DNA from: SURF-24 sp964537965
GTDB lineage: Bacteria; Bacteroidota; Ignavibacteria; Ignavibacteriales; SURF-24
Reading direction: 5' to 3'
Assembly (NCBI GenBank): GCA_964537965.1
Contig: CAZIDB010000102.1
Coordinates: 1-16,498, forward strand
Length of the DNA stretch: 16,498 nt
A program made the translations under genes and the position numbers. The notes beneath the pieces were generated by a model, which did no database searches, was not told where the DNA came from, and saw only the letters and a list, made by a program, of their open reading frames with translations. This document shows, piece after piece, positions 1 through 5,845 of this stretch (positions are counted from its first letter, which is position 1; each line of letters begins with the position of its first letter).

Positions 1-485
1 TGTGGGATAAAGAAACCGGCTTCTTTTATAATGTTGATATGAAGGATAATGATTTTACTTATAAAACCACAAATGATATCAAGCGGAAAGAAATTATCGG
101 CTTCTTACCATTGTGGGCCGGCGCTGCTACAAAGGAACAGGCAACCGAACTGTTAAAGCATTTTAATAACAAGAATGAATTTTATAGGCCGAATGGTGTT
201 CCTACACTTGCAGCGAATGATCCTTATTATAATCCGATCGGTTACTGGAACGGACCAATCTGGGTTCCGTGGCAGTATTTAATCTTTAGAGGATTGATGG
301 ATTACGGTTATAAAAAAGAAGCTGAAGATTTAACCAACAGAGTTATTGATAATATAAACTGGAATCTTAAACAGAACCATTGGTTCTGGGAGCTTTACAG
401 CGCCGATGAGTACCAGGCAGGATGGAACAAATCCTACATTTGGACAGGCATAGTAGCAAGAATGCTTATAGACCTGAACAAATAG
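1..485 (+). CDS. MGH1-like glycoside hydrolase (GH63/GH37-type), 3' end only
   Basis: This is the C-terminal 160 residues of a larger protein. The frame is open from the left edge (first full codon at position 3, Trp-Asp-Lys-Glu-Thr-Gly-Phe-Phe-Tyr) and ends at TAG 483-485. The residues visible before the first Met clearly belong to the same domain, so the Met at 39 is not the start. The piece carries motifs of the (alpha/alpha)6-barrel glycoside hydrolases related to trehalase and GH63: YWNGPIWVPWQY (near 243-278) and ELYSADEYQAGWNKSYIWTG (near 387-446). In this clan these motifs line the sugar-binding cleft, and an acidic residue in the last helices acts as catalytic base. Substrate is unknown; alpha-glucosides such as trehalose or mannosylglycerate-type compounds are possible. 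The family call is fairly sure, the specificity is not. No terminator is obvious immediately after the stop. Confidence 0.8.
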   Translation, partial: WDKETGFFYNVDMKDNDFTYKTTNDIKRKEIIGFLPLWAGAATKEQATELLKHFNNKNEFYRPNGVPTLAANDPYYNPIGYWNGPIWVPWQYLIFRGLMDYGYKKEAEDLTNRVIDNINWNLKQNHWFWELYSADEYQAGWNKSYIWTGIVARMLIDLNK

Positions 486-518
486 TTTTTGTTGGGCTGT
501 CTTGAAAGTAGTGTATTT

Positions 519-600
519 GTTATTGCGAGGAGTGAAAAAACGAAGCAATCTGTTGAATTAATATAAAAATCAGATTGTTTTGTTTTGGTTGAGATGACAA
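519..600. repeat. Degenerate palindromic intergenic repeat (ATTGCGAGGAG...GAAGCAATCTG type)
   Basis: The left arm at 522-552 contains ATTGCGAGGAG and CGAAGCAATCTG. The right arm at 571-600 (CAGATTGTTTTG, then GAGATGACAA) is a decayed reverse complement, so the element can fold with a best stem of 541-552 against 571-582. The sequence resembles the dispersed element, common in many bacterial genomes, that reads roughly GTCATTGCGAGGAGCGAAGC...GAAGCAATCTC and its inverse. The right arm is heavily mutated. I see no other copy in this window, so the repeat nature rests on recognition of the motif. It lies between the glycoside hydrolase stop and the small gene at 740. Confidence 0.55.
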
Positions 601-704
601 TTTTTACTTTATATCAGTTCTGTTTACTGACTGGTCAAATACGAAATTTGAAAAATTTTGGCGGTTATTAAGGATTTTTCCAGTCTTTCATTTAAATCCT
701 GTTA

Positions 705-718
705 TTCCTATATTTACG
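705..718 (+). promoter_or_regulatory. Possible promoter -7 element (TATATTTA) of the small gene at 740
   Basis: TTCCTATATTTACG occurs here and, identically, at 7060-7073 before the GT4 gene. The core TATATTTA (709-716) fits the Bacteroidota -7 pattern TAnnTTTG except for the last base, and lies 24 bases before the ATG at 740. The -33 TTG is not perfect (TTT at 686-688). The position directly upstream of genes in both cases supports a promoter, but this is inference. Confidence 0.35.
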
Positions 719-739
719 CAGGTAAAAAAAGGAGTTAAT

Positions 740-904
740 ATGGCAAAAGTACAATCGTTTGCAGATAAGGCAAAAGGCAAACATAAAGATAACAAGGTAA
801 ATGTTAAAGTTGTTAAAGCTGTTAAAGGACAAAGCGGACAATACAAATTCCAGGAAAAATTTGTTAAGCTTGACGATATTAACAAGGTTACCGATATAAA
901 ATAA
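740..904 (+). CDS. Small basic hypothetical protein, 54 aa
   Basis: A 54-codon open frame starts at ATG 740 and ends at TAA 902-904. A good Shine-Dalgarno (AAAGGAG at 728-734) sits at normal spacing and an intrinsic terminator lies 18 bases after the stop, so it has a complete stand-alone gene layout. The product is rich in Lys and Val (start MAKVQSFADKAKGKHKDNKV, later KFQEKFVKLDDINKV) with no Cys, no signal peptide and no membrane helix. The central run of alternating Val/Lys (near residues 20-29) followed by QYKFQEKFVKL suggests short beta strands, so a small cytosolic, perhaps nucleic-acid-binding protein is possible. I do not recognise the family and assign no function. The longer open frame on the opposite strand here (688-966) runs through both the promoter region and the terminator and is a shadow. 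Confidence 0.75.
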   Translation: MAKVQSFADKAKGKHKDNKVNVKVVKAVKGQSGQYKFQEKFVKLDDINKVTDIK

Positions 905-922
905 AAGTTATCCTGAATTTTG

Positions 923-948
923 AAAAGCGGCTCTGATGCCGCTTTTTT
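923..948 (+). terminator. Intrinsic terminator of the 54-aa gene
   Basis: AAAAGCGGC (923-931), loop TCTGAT, then GCCGCTTTTTT (938-948) forms a perfect 5-bp GC-rich stem extended by A-T pairs, followed by a T run. It lies 18 bases after the stop at 904. The A run before the stem also gives it some activity potential on the other strand, but there is no minus-strand gene to end here. Confidence 0.88.
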
Positions 949-1070
949 GTTTAAGACCCGCCACAATCTTCTTTAGTAAATTCGTAGTGCAATTTTTAAT
1001 CTCTTTATTTGGTTTTTATAACAGATTAAGGACTATTGTTTCTTGTCTGGTTTCTTTACTTAGAATGGAA

Positions 1071-1100
1071 TTGCTTTTTAAGTAAATGAATGTAAATTAT
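1071..1100 (+). promoter_or_regulatory. Possible promoter for the SnoaL-like gene
   Basis: TTG at 1071-1073, 19 bases, then TAAATTAT (1093-1100) approximates the Bacteroidota -33/-7 layout. The -7 lacks the typical TTTG end. The interval 949-1154 otherwise holds only AT-rich sequence in which I see no gene. Confidence 0.3.
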
Positions 1101-1154
1101 AAAGCGAGTGGGTAATTAAAACATTATTACAAATTATTTAAAGGAGGTTTTATT

Positions 1155-1604
1155 ATGAAGCCGTCAGAAATTGTCGATCAGTTTTTCCAGGCAGTTGAAA
1201 TGAATAATTTTAATAAAGCTGAAAATCTGCTTTCTGCTGACTTTACTCTTGAGGGTGTAACACCCATACCGCTTAACAAACAGGAGTTTTTAAATGTGCA
1301 TCGTGCATTAAACAGCAGTCTGCCCGATTTCAGATTTAATCACCGGCTTAACAAGGAATCAGCTGGTGAAGTTGGGGCTATTGTCTGCTTATCCGGTACT
1401 CACACAAAAGATATGCAACCACCAGTTCCGGGGTTAGATGTAATTAGGGCAACTAATAAAAGAATCACGATGCCGGAAGAAAAAATAAGGCTTCAAATTA
1501 AAAATAACAGAATATCCAAGGCAATTGTTGAACCGGTTCCTCATGGCGGGCTACCCGGATTATTAAAACAAATTGGAGTGGATATTCACGAATTAGTTCA
1601 TTAA
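1155..1604 (+). CDS. SnoaL-like / NTF2-fold protein (ester cyclase-like), 149 aa
   Basis: The protein is a single cone-shaped NTF2-like domain of typical length for the SnoaL/ester cyclase group. The start MKPSEIVDQFFQAVEMNNF and the following FNKAENLLSADFTLEGV are the usual first helices and strand. PIPLNKQEFLNVHRALNSSLPDFRF matches the SnoaL pattern in which a G-x-x-x-F helix precedes a P-D-F/W strand, and KIRLQIKNNRISKAIVEPVP is the last strand pair. Members catalyse aldol cyclisation, isomerisation or act as small-ligand-binding proteins, and the sequence does not tell which. No signal peptide or membrane segment is seen. The ATG has a strong SD (AAAGGAGG at 1140-1147). It appears monocistronic and converges on sppA across an 88-base gap containing a hairpin. 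Confidence 0.75.
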   Translation: MKPSEIVDQFFQAVEMNNFNKAENLLSADFTLEGVTPIPLNKQEFLNVHRALNSSLPDFRFNHRLNKESAGEVGAIVCLSGTHTKDMQPPVPGLDVIRATNKRITMPEEKIRLQIKNNRISKAIVEPVPHGGLPGLLKQIGVDIHELVH

Positions 1605-1650
1605 TAATTTCTCTGACGCCAAAATTATTTTGCTTACTTCATAAACACAA

Positions 1651-1683
1651 GGGAAACGTTAACGTAATTGTTAAACGCTTCCC
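1651..1683. terminator. Hairpin between convergent genes, probable bidirectional terminator
   Basis: GGGAAACGTTAAC (1651-1663) and GTTAAACGCTTCCC (1670-1683) form a stem with one mismatch and one bulge around a 6-base loop. It sits between the stops of the SnoaL-like gene (1604) and sppA (1693, minus strand). T-rich sequence follows on the plus side (ATTTTATTTT, 1690-1699) but there is no tight T run on either side, so termination strength is uncertain. Confidence 0.55.
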
Positions 1684-1692
1684 TGCATAATT

Positions 1693-4134
1693 TTATTTTG
1701 AATGGTCAATCTCATCCAGCGGTAAAACCGGCATTGGTTTGCCGGCATTCTCTAATCTGAACTTCAAATAATTGATTGATTCATCTTCTTTTGTGTCAAT
1801 TCCAAATATCCTTGGCTGAAGAAAATCAAAATTGAATAATTGTGGCTCAGGATATTGAACTATGTTTACATTCGCGTCATCTTTTATTCCGGCTTTTTGC
1901 ATTGCTATTTTAATCGCATCATCCAAACCGCCAATTACATCAACGAGTTTTAATTGCTTTCCGTCTGTTCCGCTCCAAACTCTGCCTTGTCCAATGGAAT
2001 CAACATATTCAGGAGAAAGATTTCTGCCATTAGAAACTTTACTTATAAAATCTTTATACATATTATTTATCGACCATTCATATCTGCCGCGCTCATCTTC
2101 GGTTAAAGGTCTGTCAGGCAGACTTAAGCCAACAAACGGAAGAGTCATACCAAAAAATAAATCTGCATGGTCTCCGCGTTTAACATAATCTGTTGAGAAA
2201 CCAATTTTTTCTTTCAATCCTTTATTATAAGCCCACATACTAATTACACCGATTGATCCGGTAATGGTATTTGGCGAAGCAACAATCGTATCTGCATACA
2301 TAGAAAGCCAGTAACCGCCGGAAGCAGCCACGGTGCCCTGCGAAACAATTACAGGTTTAGTCTTTTTAATTTTCTTCAATGCTTCTGCAATATAATCGGA
2401 AGCCATACCATCTCCTCCGGGAGAATCCACACGGAGAACTATTGCTTTAACAAGAGGATCATTGCCTGCGGCTTCAACATCTTTAACAAGTTTTCTTGCT
2501 GTAATTCCCTGGTCCATAGCGCATTCACCTAAAGCATAAATGATTGCAATTCTATCCGGTTCGCTCCAGTAATTATCTTTAGGCAGTTTAAATTTTTCAA
2601 GTGAACCTGCCCTGACAAGACTTCTCCCGGAACCTTCAAGCTTTTTTATTATTTCCGGAATGGCATCCCAGCGTGCAAGAGTATCAACAAGCTTGTTTTC
2701 CAGGGCGCTGTTGGCAAGAAGAATTCCGTAATTGTTTACGTAATTATCAAACTGTTCAGGAGAAAAATTTCTTCCCTCGCAAATATCCTTTCTTGCAAGC
2801 TCGTAATTATTATCAATTAATTTTTGCCTTTGTCCTTTATCTGCTTCAGACATTTGTTCACGTGAATAACCTTCCACTGCGGATTTATATTTGAAGAATC
2901 TAAGTTCATCTATTCCAACTCCAAGCATATCAAGTGTGTTTTTGTAAAAGGTTCTGCCCATCAGGTAACCAAGAATATTTAATTGCCCAAGCGGATCCAT
3001 AACAACCTTATCTGCAACTGAAGCAAGATGGTAAATATTTAAATCGGGATTATCAATAAAAACAATTATCTTCTTGCCGGTTTGTTTAAACTCTCTTAGT
3101 CTCTCTCGTATTTCCCAGACGAATTCCTTGTTGGTATTAAATCCGCTTGTATTAATTGCGATTCCTTTAATTGAAGGGTCATCTTTAGCTGCATTGATTT
3201 GCTGAATTACGGATAGAAGCGTGCTACTGTTATCAAAGAATTTGTAATTCTGATATTTGATTCCTTCCTTCATATTCATTTCAAGATAATTCTTTGGATG
3301 GAATATGGCTGAGGCTAAATTTCTTTCGTATCCACCAACTCTTATTGCAAAGGTTCTATAATCAATACCATTTACTTCTCCTTCGTTTTCTTTATCGTTT
3401 TTATATTCCTGGAAAGTGAACCCGACATTTCCAAGTCCAAGACTAATACCGGCAGATGATATCTCAGTTTCAAAATTTCTTTTTCCTGTTATAACTAAAC
3501 CGGGTAATGCTTCAACTGAGAACCCCAAACTCCAACTTGTAGTTTTTATTCCTGGTAAAGGTTTATTGCGGTAATAAAAATCTCCGAAGATAGAAACCGT
3601 TTCATTTCCAAAAGGACGGATAGCAAGATCGGCATATCCTTCTTTTGAATTAATTGTTGTTGATGTTGTTCCGGTTATTCCAAGCGATAAATACTTAATT
3701 GGTCTTATAAGAGTTCCTAATGTAATGATGTCCGTTCGCTTAAAAATATTTTTATCACCGGTTGACCAGCCATAGCCAATACCGAAACTAATATTTCTGT
3801 CTCCTGCTGCTAAGGATAATTTGTAATCGTTAATTGTGTAACCGCCAATCCTGTTATGCACAACGCCAAAGCCAACATTTGAAATGGCGGTAAACAAACC
3901 CCAGTTTTTTAATTCGCTTAATTTGTTGTAACGGTTGCTGAATGCGAACATCAGATCAAAATTATCTACATACGTTAATTGAGCTGGGTTATCGTAGCCG
4001 TACAATCCATATTTCATAGAGCCGGGAGATGTTAGCAGAAAATCATTCCTTTCATAAAAAGAAGAAAATCCTTCCTGCGCATAATAAGATGAGCATGAAA
4101 AAAGTACCAGTAAGGTTAGCAGCATTGTTCTCAT
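1693..4134 (-). CDS. sppA: Signal peptide peptidase SppA (protease IV, long form) with extra N-terminal envelope domain, 813 aa
   Basis: SppA is a Ser/Lys serine protease that degrades cleaved signal peptides and misfolded peptides at the membrane, with the active site on the outer face. Two tandem SppA/crotonase-like domains occupy roughly residues 300-500 and 525-750. The general-base Lys is K417 (in FFKYKSAVEGY) and the nucleophile is S605 (in GTVAASGGYW), spaced as in the long E. coli-type enzyme; DSPGG at 570-574 is the usual oxyanion-region motif. Residues 1-20 form a signal (hydrophobic 4-13, then SCSSYYAQ). Cleavage could be by signal peptidase I before the EGF or, less typically, lipidation at C14 (LFSC). 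Unlike E. coli SppA, residues about 21-285 form an added domain of alternating Gly/aromatic strands resembling an outer-membrane beta-barrel. An SD-like AGGG precedes the ATG by 7 bases. A clear minus-strand promoter lies just upstream. Confidence 0.93.
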   Translation of the reverse strand: MRTMLLTLLVLFSCSSYYAQEGFSSFYERNDFLLTSPGSMKYGLYGYDNPAQLTYVDNFDLMFAFSNRYNKLSELKNWGLFTAISNVGFGVVHNRIGGYTINDYKLSLAAGDRNISFGIGYGWSTGDKNIFKRTDIITLGTLIRPIKYLSLGITGTTSTTINSKEGYADLAIRPFGNETVSIFGDFYYRNKPLPGIKTTSWSLGFSVEALPGLVITGKRNFETEISSAGISLGLGNVGFTFQEYKNDKENEGEVNGIDYRTFAIRVGGYERNLASAIFHPKNYLEMNMKEGIKYQNYKFFDNSSTLLSVIQQINAAKDDPSIKGIAINTSGFNTNKEFVWEIRERLREFKQTGKKIIVFIDNPDLNIYHLASVADKVVMDPLGQLNILGYLMGRTFYKNTLDMLGVGIDELRFFKYKSAVEGYSREQMSEADKGQRQKLIDNNYELARKDICEGRNFSPEQFDNYVNNYGILLANSALENKLVDTLARWDAIPEIIKKLEGSGRSLVRAGSLEKFKLPKDNYWSEPDRIAIIYALGECAMDQGITARKLVKDVEAAGNDPLVKAIVLRVDSPGGDGMASDYIAEALKKIKKTKPVIVSQGTVAASGGYWLSMYADTIVASPNTITGSIGVISMWAYNKGLKEKIGFSTDYVKRGDHADLFFGMTLPFVGLSLPDRPLTEDERGRYEWSINNMYKDFISKVSNGRNLSPEYVDSIGQGRVWSGTDGKQLKLVDVIGGLDDAIKIAMQKAGIKDDANVNIVQYPEPQLFNFDFLQPRIFGIDTKEDESINYLKFRLENAGKPMPVLPLDEIDHSK

Positions 4135-4160
4135 GATAAACCCTATGTTTATTTCGTTGC

Positions 4161-4193
4161 CAAAGATATAAAAATATTCTTCAAATATTTCAA
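4161..4193 (-). promoter_or_regulatory. Promoter of sppA (Bacteroidota type)
   Basis: Read on the minus strand, TTG (4193-4191), 22 bases, then TATCTTTG (4168-4161), which is a full match to the TAnnTTTG -7 consensus. The predicted RNA start leaves a leader of about 20-25 bases before the ATG at 4134. The spacer is a little longer than usual. Confidence 0.5.
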
Positions 4194-4195
4194 CT

Positions 4196-4225
4196 TTGAA
4201 ATTGATGCTTTCAAAAGTATATTTT
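4196..4225 (+). promoter_or_regulatory. Promoter of the BtuF-like lipoprotein gene
   Basis: TTG at 4196-4198, 19 bases, then TATATTTT (4218-4225). The start codon is 32 bases further on. It nearly abuts the divergent sppA promoter, so both -33 elements lie within 8 bases of each other. Confidence 0.45.
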
Positions 4226-4256
4226 CCTTTAGATTATTTAGGGAATAAACTTCTTA

Positions 4257-5171
4257 ATGAAAAACCATTTTCTATTACTCTTAGCAGGAATAATTCTCTC
4301 GCTTTCCGGTTGTGGAAAGAATGATAAAAATATTACTGCCGGGCATAAAATTATTGCTGATGATTTAAATAAAAACGTCCTTATAGATTCTTTGCCGGGG
4401 CGGGTAATTTCTTTAGCACCAAATCTTACCGAGCTGATTTATAAAATTGGGGCAGGGAGCAAGCTTATTGGTAACACGCTTTATTGCAATTATCCCGAAG
4501 AGGCAAAGAATGTTGCAAAAATTGGAGATATGATTACATTCGACTATGAAAAAATTCTTAGTCTTAAACCGGACCTTGTTTTTATTACAGTTGAAGGAAA
4601 TGTAAAAGACAGCTATGAAAAACTCCTGAAGCTTGGAGTAAAAGTTTTTGTTTCAAACCCAAGAAATTATAACGGCATTAAAAAGACGATTAAAGATTTC
4701 GGAAAGATTTTTAATCTTGAAAAAAACGCGGATAAAATAATTTCCGACTGGGATATTCGCTATAAAAGAATAACTGATGAAGCAAATAAACTGCCGCACA
4801 GAAAAGCTTTGTTTATTATTGGTTTGAATCCTGTTATTGTTGCAGGAAAAAATACTTTTATAAATGAAATTGTTACAACAGTGGGTCTTGAAAACATTGC
4901 ATCTGATTCGCCCTTAAACTACCCCATCTTCAGTCGCGAAGAAGTGCTTAAGAGAGATCCTGAATTTATGCTTATGACGGGAATGTCTTCTGACGAAGTT
5001 AAAGATAACCTGAAAGGGATTAAAGAGTGGAAGACAGTAAAGGCATTAAAAAATAACAATGTTATAGTTGTATATCCGGATATGTATCTCCGTCCGGGTT
5101 CAAGGTTTGTTGATGCAATAGAAGATTTATTCCGGAAAATTAATCCTCATCATCAAGAGTATCCTCTGTAA
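4257..5171 (+). CDS. BtuF/TroA-like ABC transporter substrate-binding lipoprotein, 304 aa
   Basis: This is a periplasmic binding protein of the helical-backbone (class III) group that captures vitamin B12, siderophore-iron or related ligands. Residues 1-19 form a lipoprotein signal with lipobox LSGC (C19 lipidated). The first lobe has the characteristic RVISLAPNLTELIYKIGAG (49-67) followed by LIGNTLYCNYPEEAKNVAKIGD, and FDYEKILSLKPDLVFI (95-110), all typical of BtuF-like proteins. The long linker helix (about 140-175) leads to the second lobe with ALFIIGLNPVIVAGKNTFINEI (184-205) and the C-terminal YLRPGSRFVDAIEDL. No permease or ATPase gene is adjacent, so the ligand cannot be read from context; cobalamin is the best guess. 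The gene is the single plus-strand gene of its transcript, and its last 32 bases overlap the 3' end of the minus-strand gene at 5140. Confidence 0.85.
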   Translation: MKNHFLLLLAGIILSLSGCGKNDKNITAGHKIIADDLNKNVLIDSLPGRVISLAPNLTELIYKIGAGSKLIGNTLYCNYPEEAKNVAKIGDMITFDYEKILSLKPDLVFITVEGNVKDSYEKLLKLGVKVFVSNPRNYNGIKKTIKDFGKIFNLEKNADKIISDWDIRYKRITDEANKLPHRKALFIIGLNPVIVAGKNTFINEIVTTVGLENIASDSPLNYPIFSREEVLKRDPEFMLMTGMSSDEVKDNLKGIKEWKTVKALKNNNVIVVYPDMYLRPGSRFVDAIEDLFRKINPHHQEYPL

Positions 5172-5391
5172 AATCGAGGTCGTCTTCTTCCTTGAATTTT
5201 GTTATGAACACGCGCGAGCACATATCTCCGTTAAATTTACCTGTTTCCTTACAGGTATCGTGTTGCTTTTGTGCATCTTCCGGACTCGAATGATCTGAGA
5301 CAGAAAAATTTTCAAGCTCCTCACCGCATTCGGTGCAGAATCTTACAGAGTCCAGCGCCTCTTCTTTTTTAATTGTATTCTTTTTCCTCAT
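5140..5391 (-). CDS. Small acidic Cys-motif protein, 83 aa, unknown function
   Basis: The protein has a basic start (MRKKNTIKKEE), a CTEC pair followed by GEELENF, then HDTC and, eleven residues on, a fourth Cys (DMCSRVF), and a very acidic tail (EEDDLDFTEDTLDDED). The four Cys plus His look like a small zinc-ribbon-type site, but the spacing (C-x2-C, long gap, C-x10-C) is not one I can name. It is cytosolic, with no signal or helix. I chose ATG 5391; an in-frame TTG at 5397 would add two residues. Either start lies inside the end of the upstream gene (overlap 23-29 bases), which implies translational coupling. The 3' end overlaps the BtuF-like gene tail to tail by 32 bases. Confidence 0.7.
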   Translation of the reverse strand: MRKKNTIKKEEALDSVRFCTECGEELENFSVSDHSSPEDAQKQHDTCKETGKFNGDMCSRVFITKFKEEDDLDFTEDTLDDED

Positions 5392-5710
5392 AGTCAAAAT
5401 TATTTATTGGTTCCCATTCAACACCATCGCATGGAAGAAAGTTCAAAGATGGGTGCTCATCATACTTTAAGCATAAGACAGCAGTTTTATCAAAATGTTT
5501 GCAGGAAGAGCAAAGAGTTGATTGAACTATTTCCTTGTTGTCATTTTCAAATTTTCTAAATTGAATTATAGCGGGATGAATTATAATTCCGTAAATCGCG
5601 CCGAATGCTACTATCCACCAATACCTGAATTGAAAGTAATACATTAAAAACCAGAGAGAAGGAATAACTATAGCCGCTCTCATTATTGTCCAGTATACAA
5701 CTCTTCCCAT
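5369..5710 (-). CDS. Small two-helix membrane protein with C-terminal Cys motif, 113 aa, unknown function
   Basis: Residues about 8-27 and 31-50 are two hydrophobic helices joined by a very short turn (QFRYWW), so most of the protein lies on one side. The C-terminal soluble part has four Cys: C67 and C70 (CSSCKHF), C80 and C94, in a pattern C-x2-C-x9-C-x13-C that suggests a metal site. The motif CSSCKHFDKTAVLCLKYDEHP has the look of small cytosolic metal-binding modules. I do not recognise a named family. The start ATG 5710 has GGAAAAG 5 bases upstream and a well-formed promoter. It forms a two-gene unit with the downstream small Cys-motif protein, with overlapping coding ends. Confidence 0.75.
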   Translation of the reverse strand: MGRVVYWTIMRAAIVIPSLWFLMYYFQFRYWWIVAFGAIYGIIIHPAIIQFRKFENDNKEIVQSTLCSSCKHFDKTAVLCLKYDEHPSLNFLPCDGVEWEPINNFDYEEKEYN

Positions 5711-5731
5711 TTATCTTTTCCATTTACGGTT

Positions 5732-5762
5732 AAAAACTATCGAATGAACCACTAATTGTCAA
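5732..5762 (-). promoter_or_regulatory. Promoter of the two-gene Cys-motif unit
   Basis: On the minus strand TTGACA starts at 5762; its TTG is followed by 20 bases and TAGTTTTT (5739-5732). The first gene starts at 5710, giving a leader of about 15-20 bases. The arrangement mirrors the divergent promoter for the GT2 gene, which has the same 20-base spacer. Confidence 0.5.
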
Positions 5763-5791
5763 TCACAAAAATAAACTTATTTAACAAGAAA

Positions 5792-5823
5792 TTGATTTTG
5801 GGAATATTATCAATTAACTTTTG
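5792..5823 (+). promoter_or_regulatory. Promoter of the GT2 gene
   Basis: TTG (5792-5794), 20 bases, TAACTTTTG (5815-5823), close to the Bacteroidota consensus. A start of transcription near 5829-5830 would leave only some 16 bases before the TTG start codon at 5846. Confidence 0.5.
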
Positions 5824-5845
5824 GGCGTGAAAAATGGAATTTTAA

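Noticed and set aside
688..966. 92-codon open frame on the minus strand
   Set aside because: It covers the promoter-like motif, the SD, the 54-codon gene and the terminator of the plus strand; its product looks like a reverse reading of a Lys/Val-rich protein.
1862..2188. 108-codon plus-strand open frame inside sppA
   Set aside because: It lies wholly antisense to conserved SppA coding sequence and has no SD or domain.
4135..4256. Cobalamin riboswitch before the BtuF-like gene
   Set aside because: The gap is only 122 bases, occupied by two divergent promoters, and I see no B12-box-like sequence.
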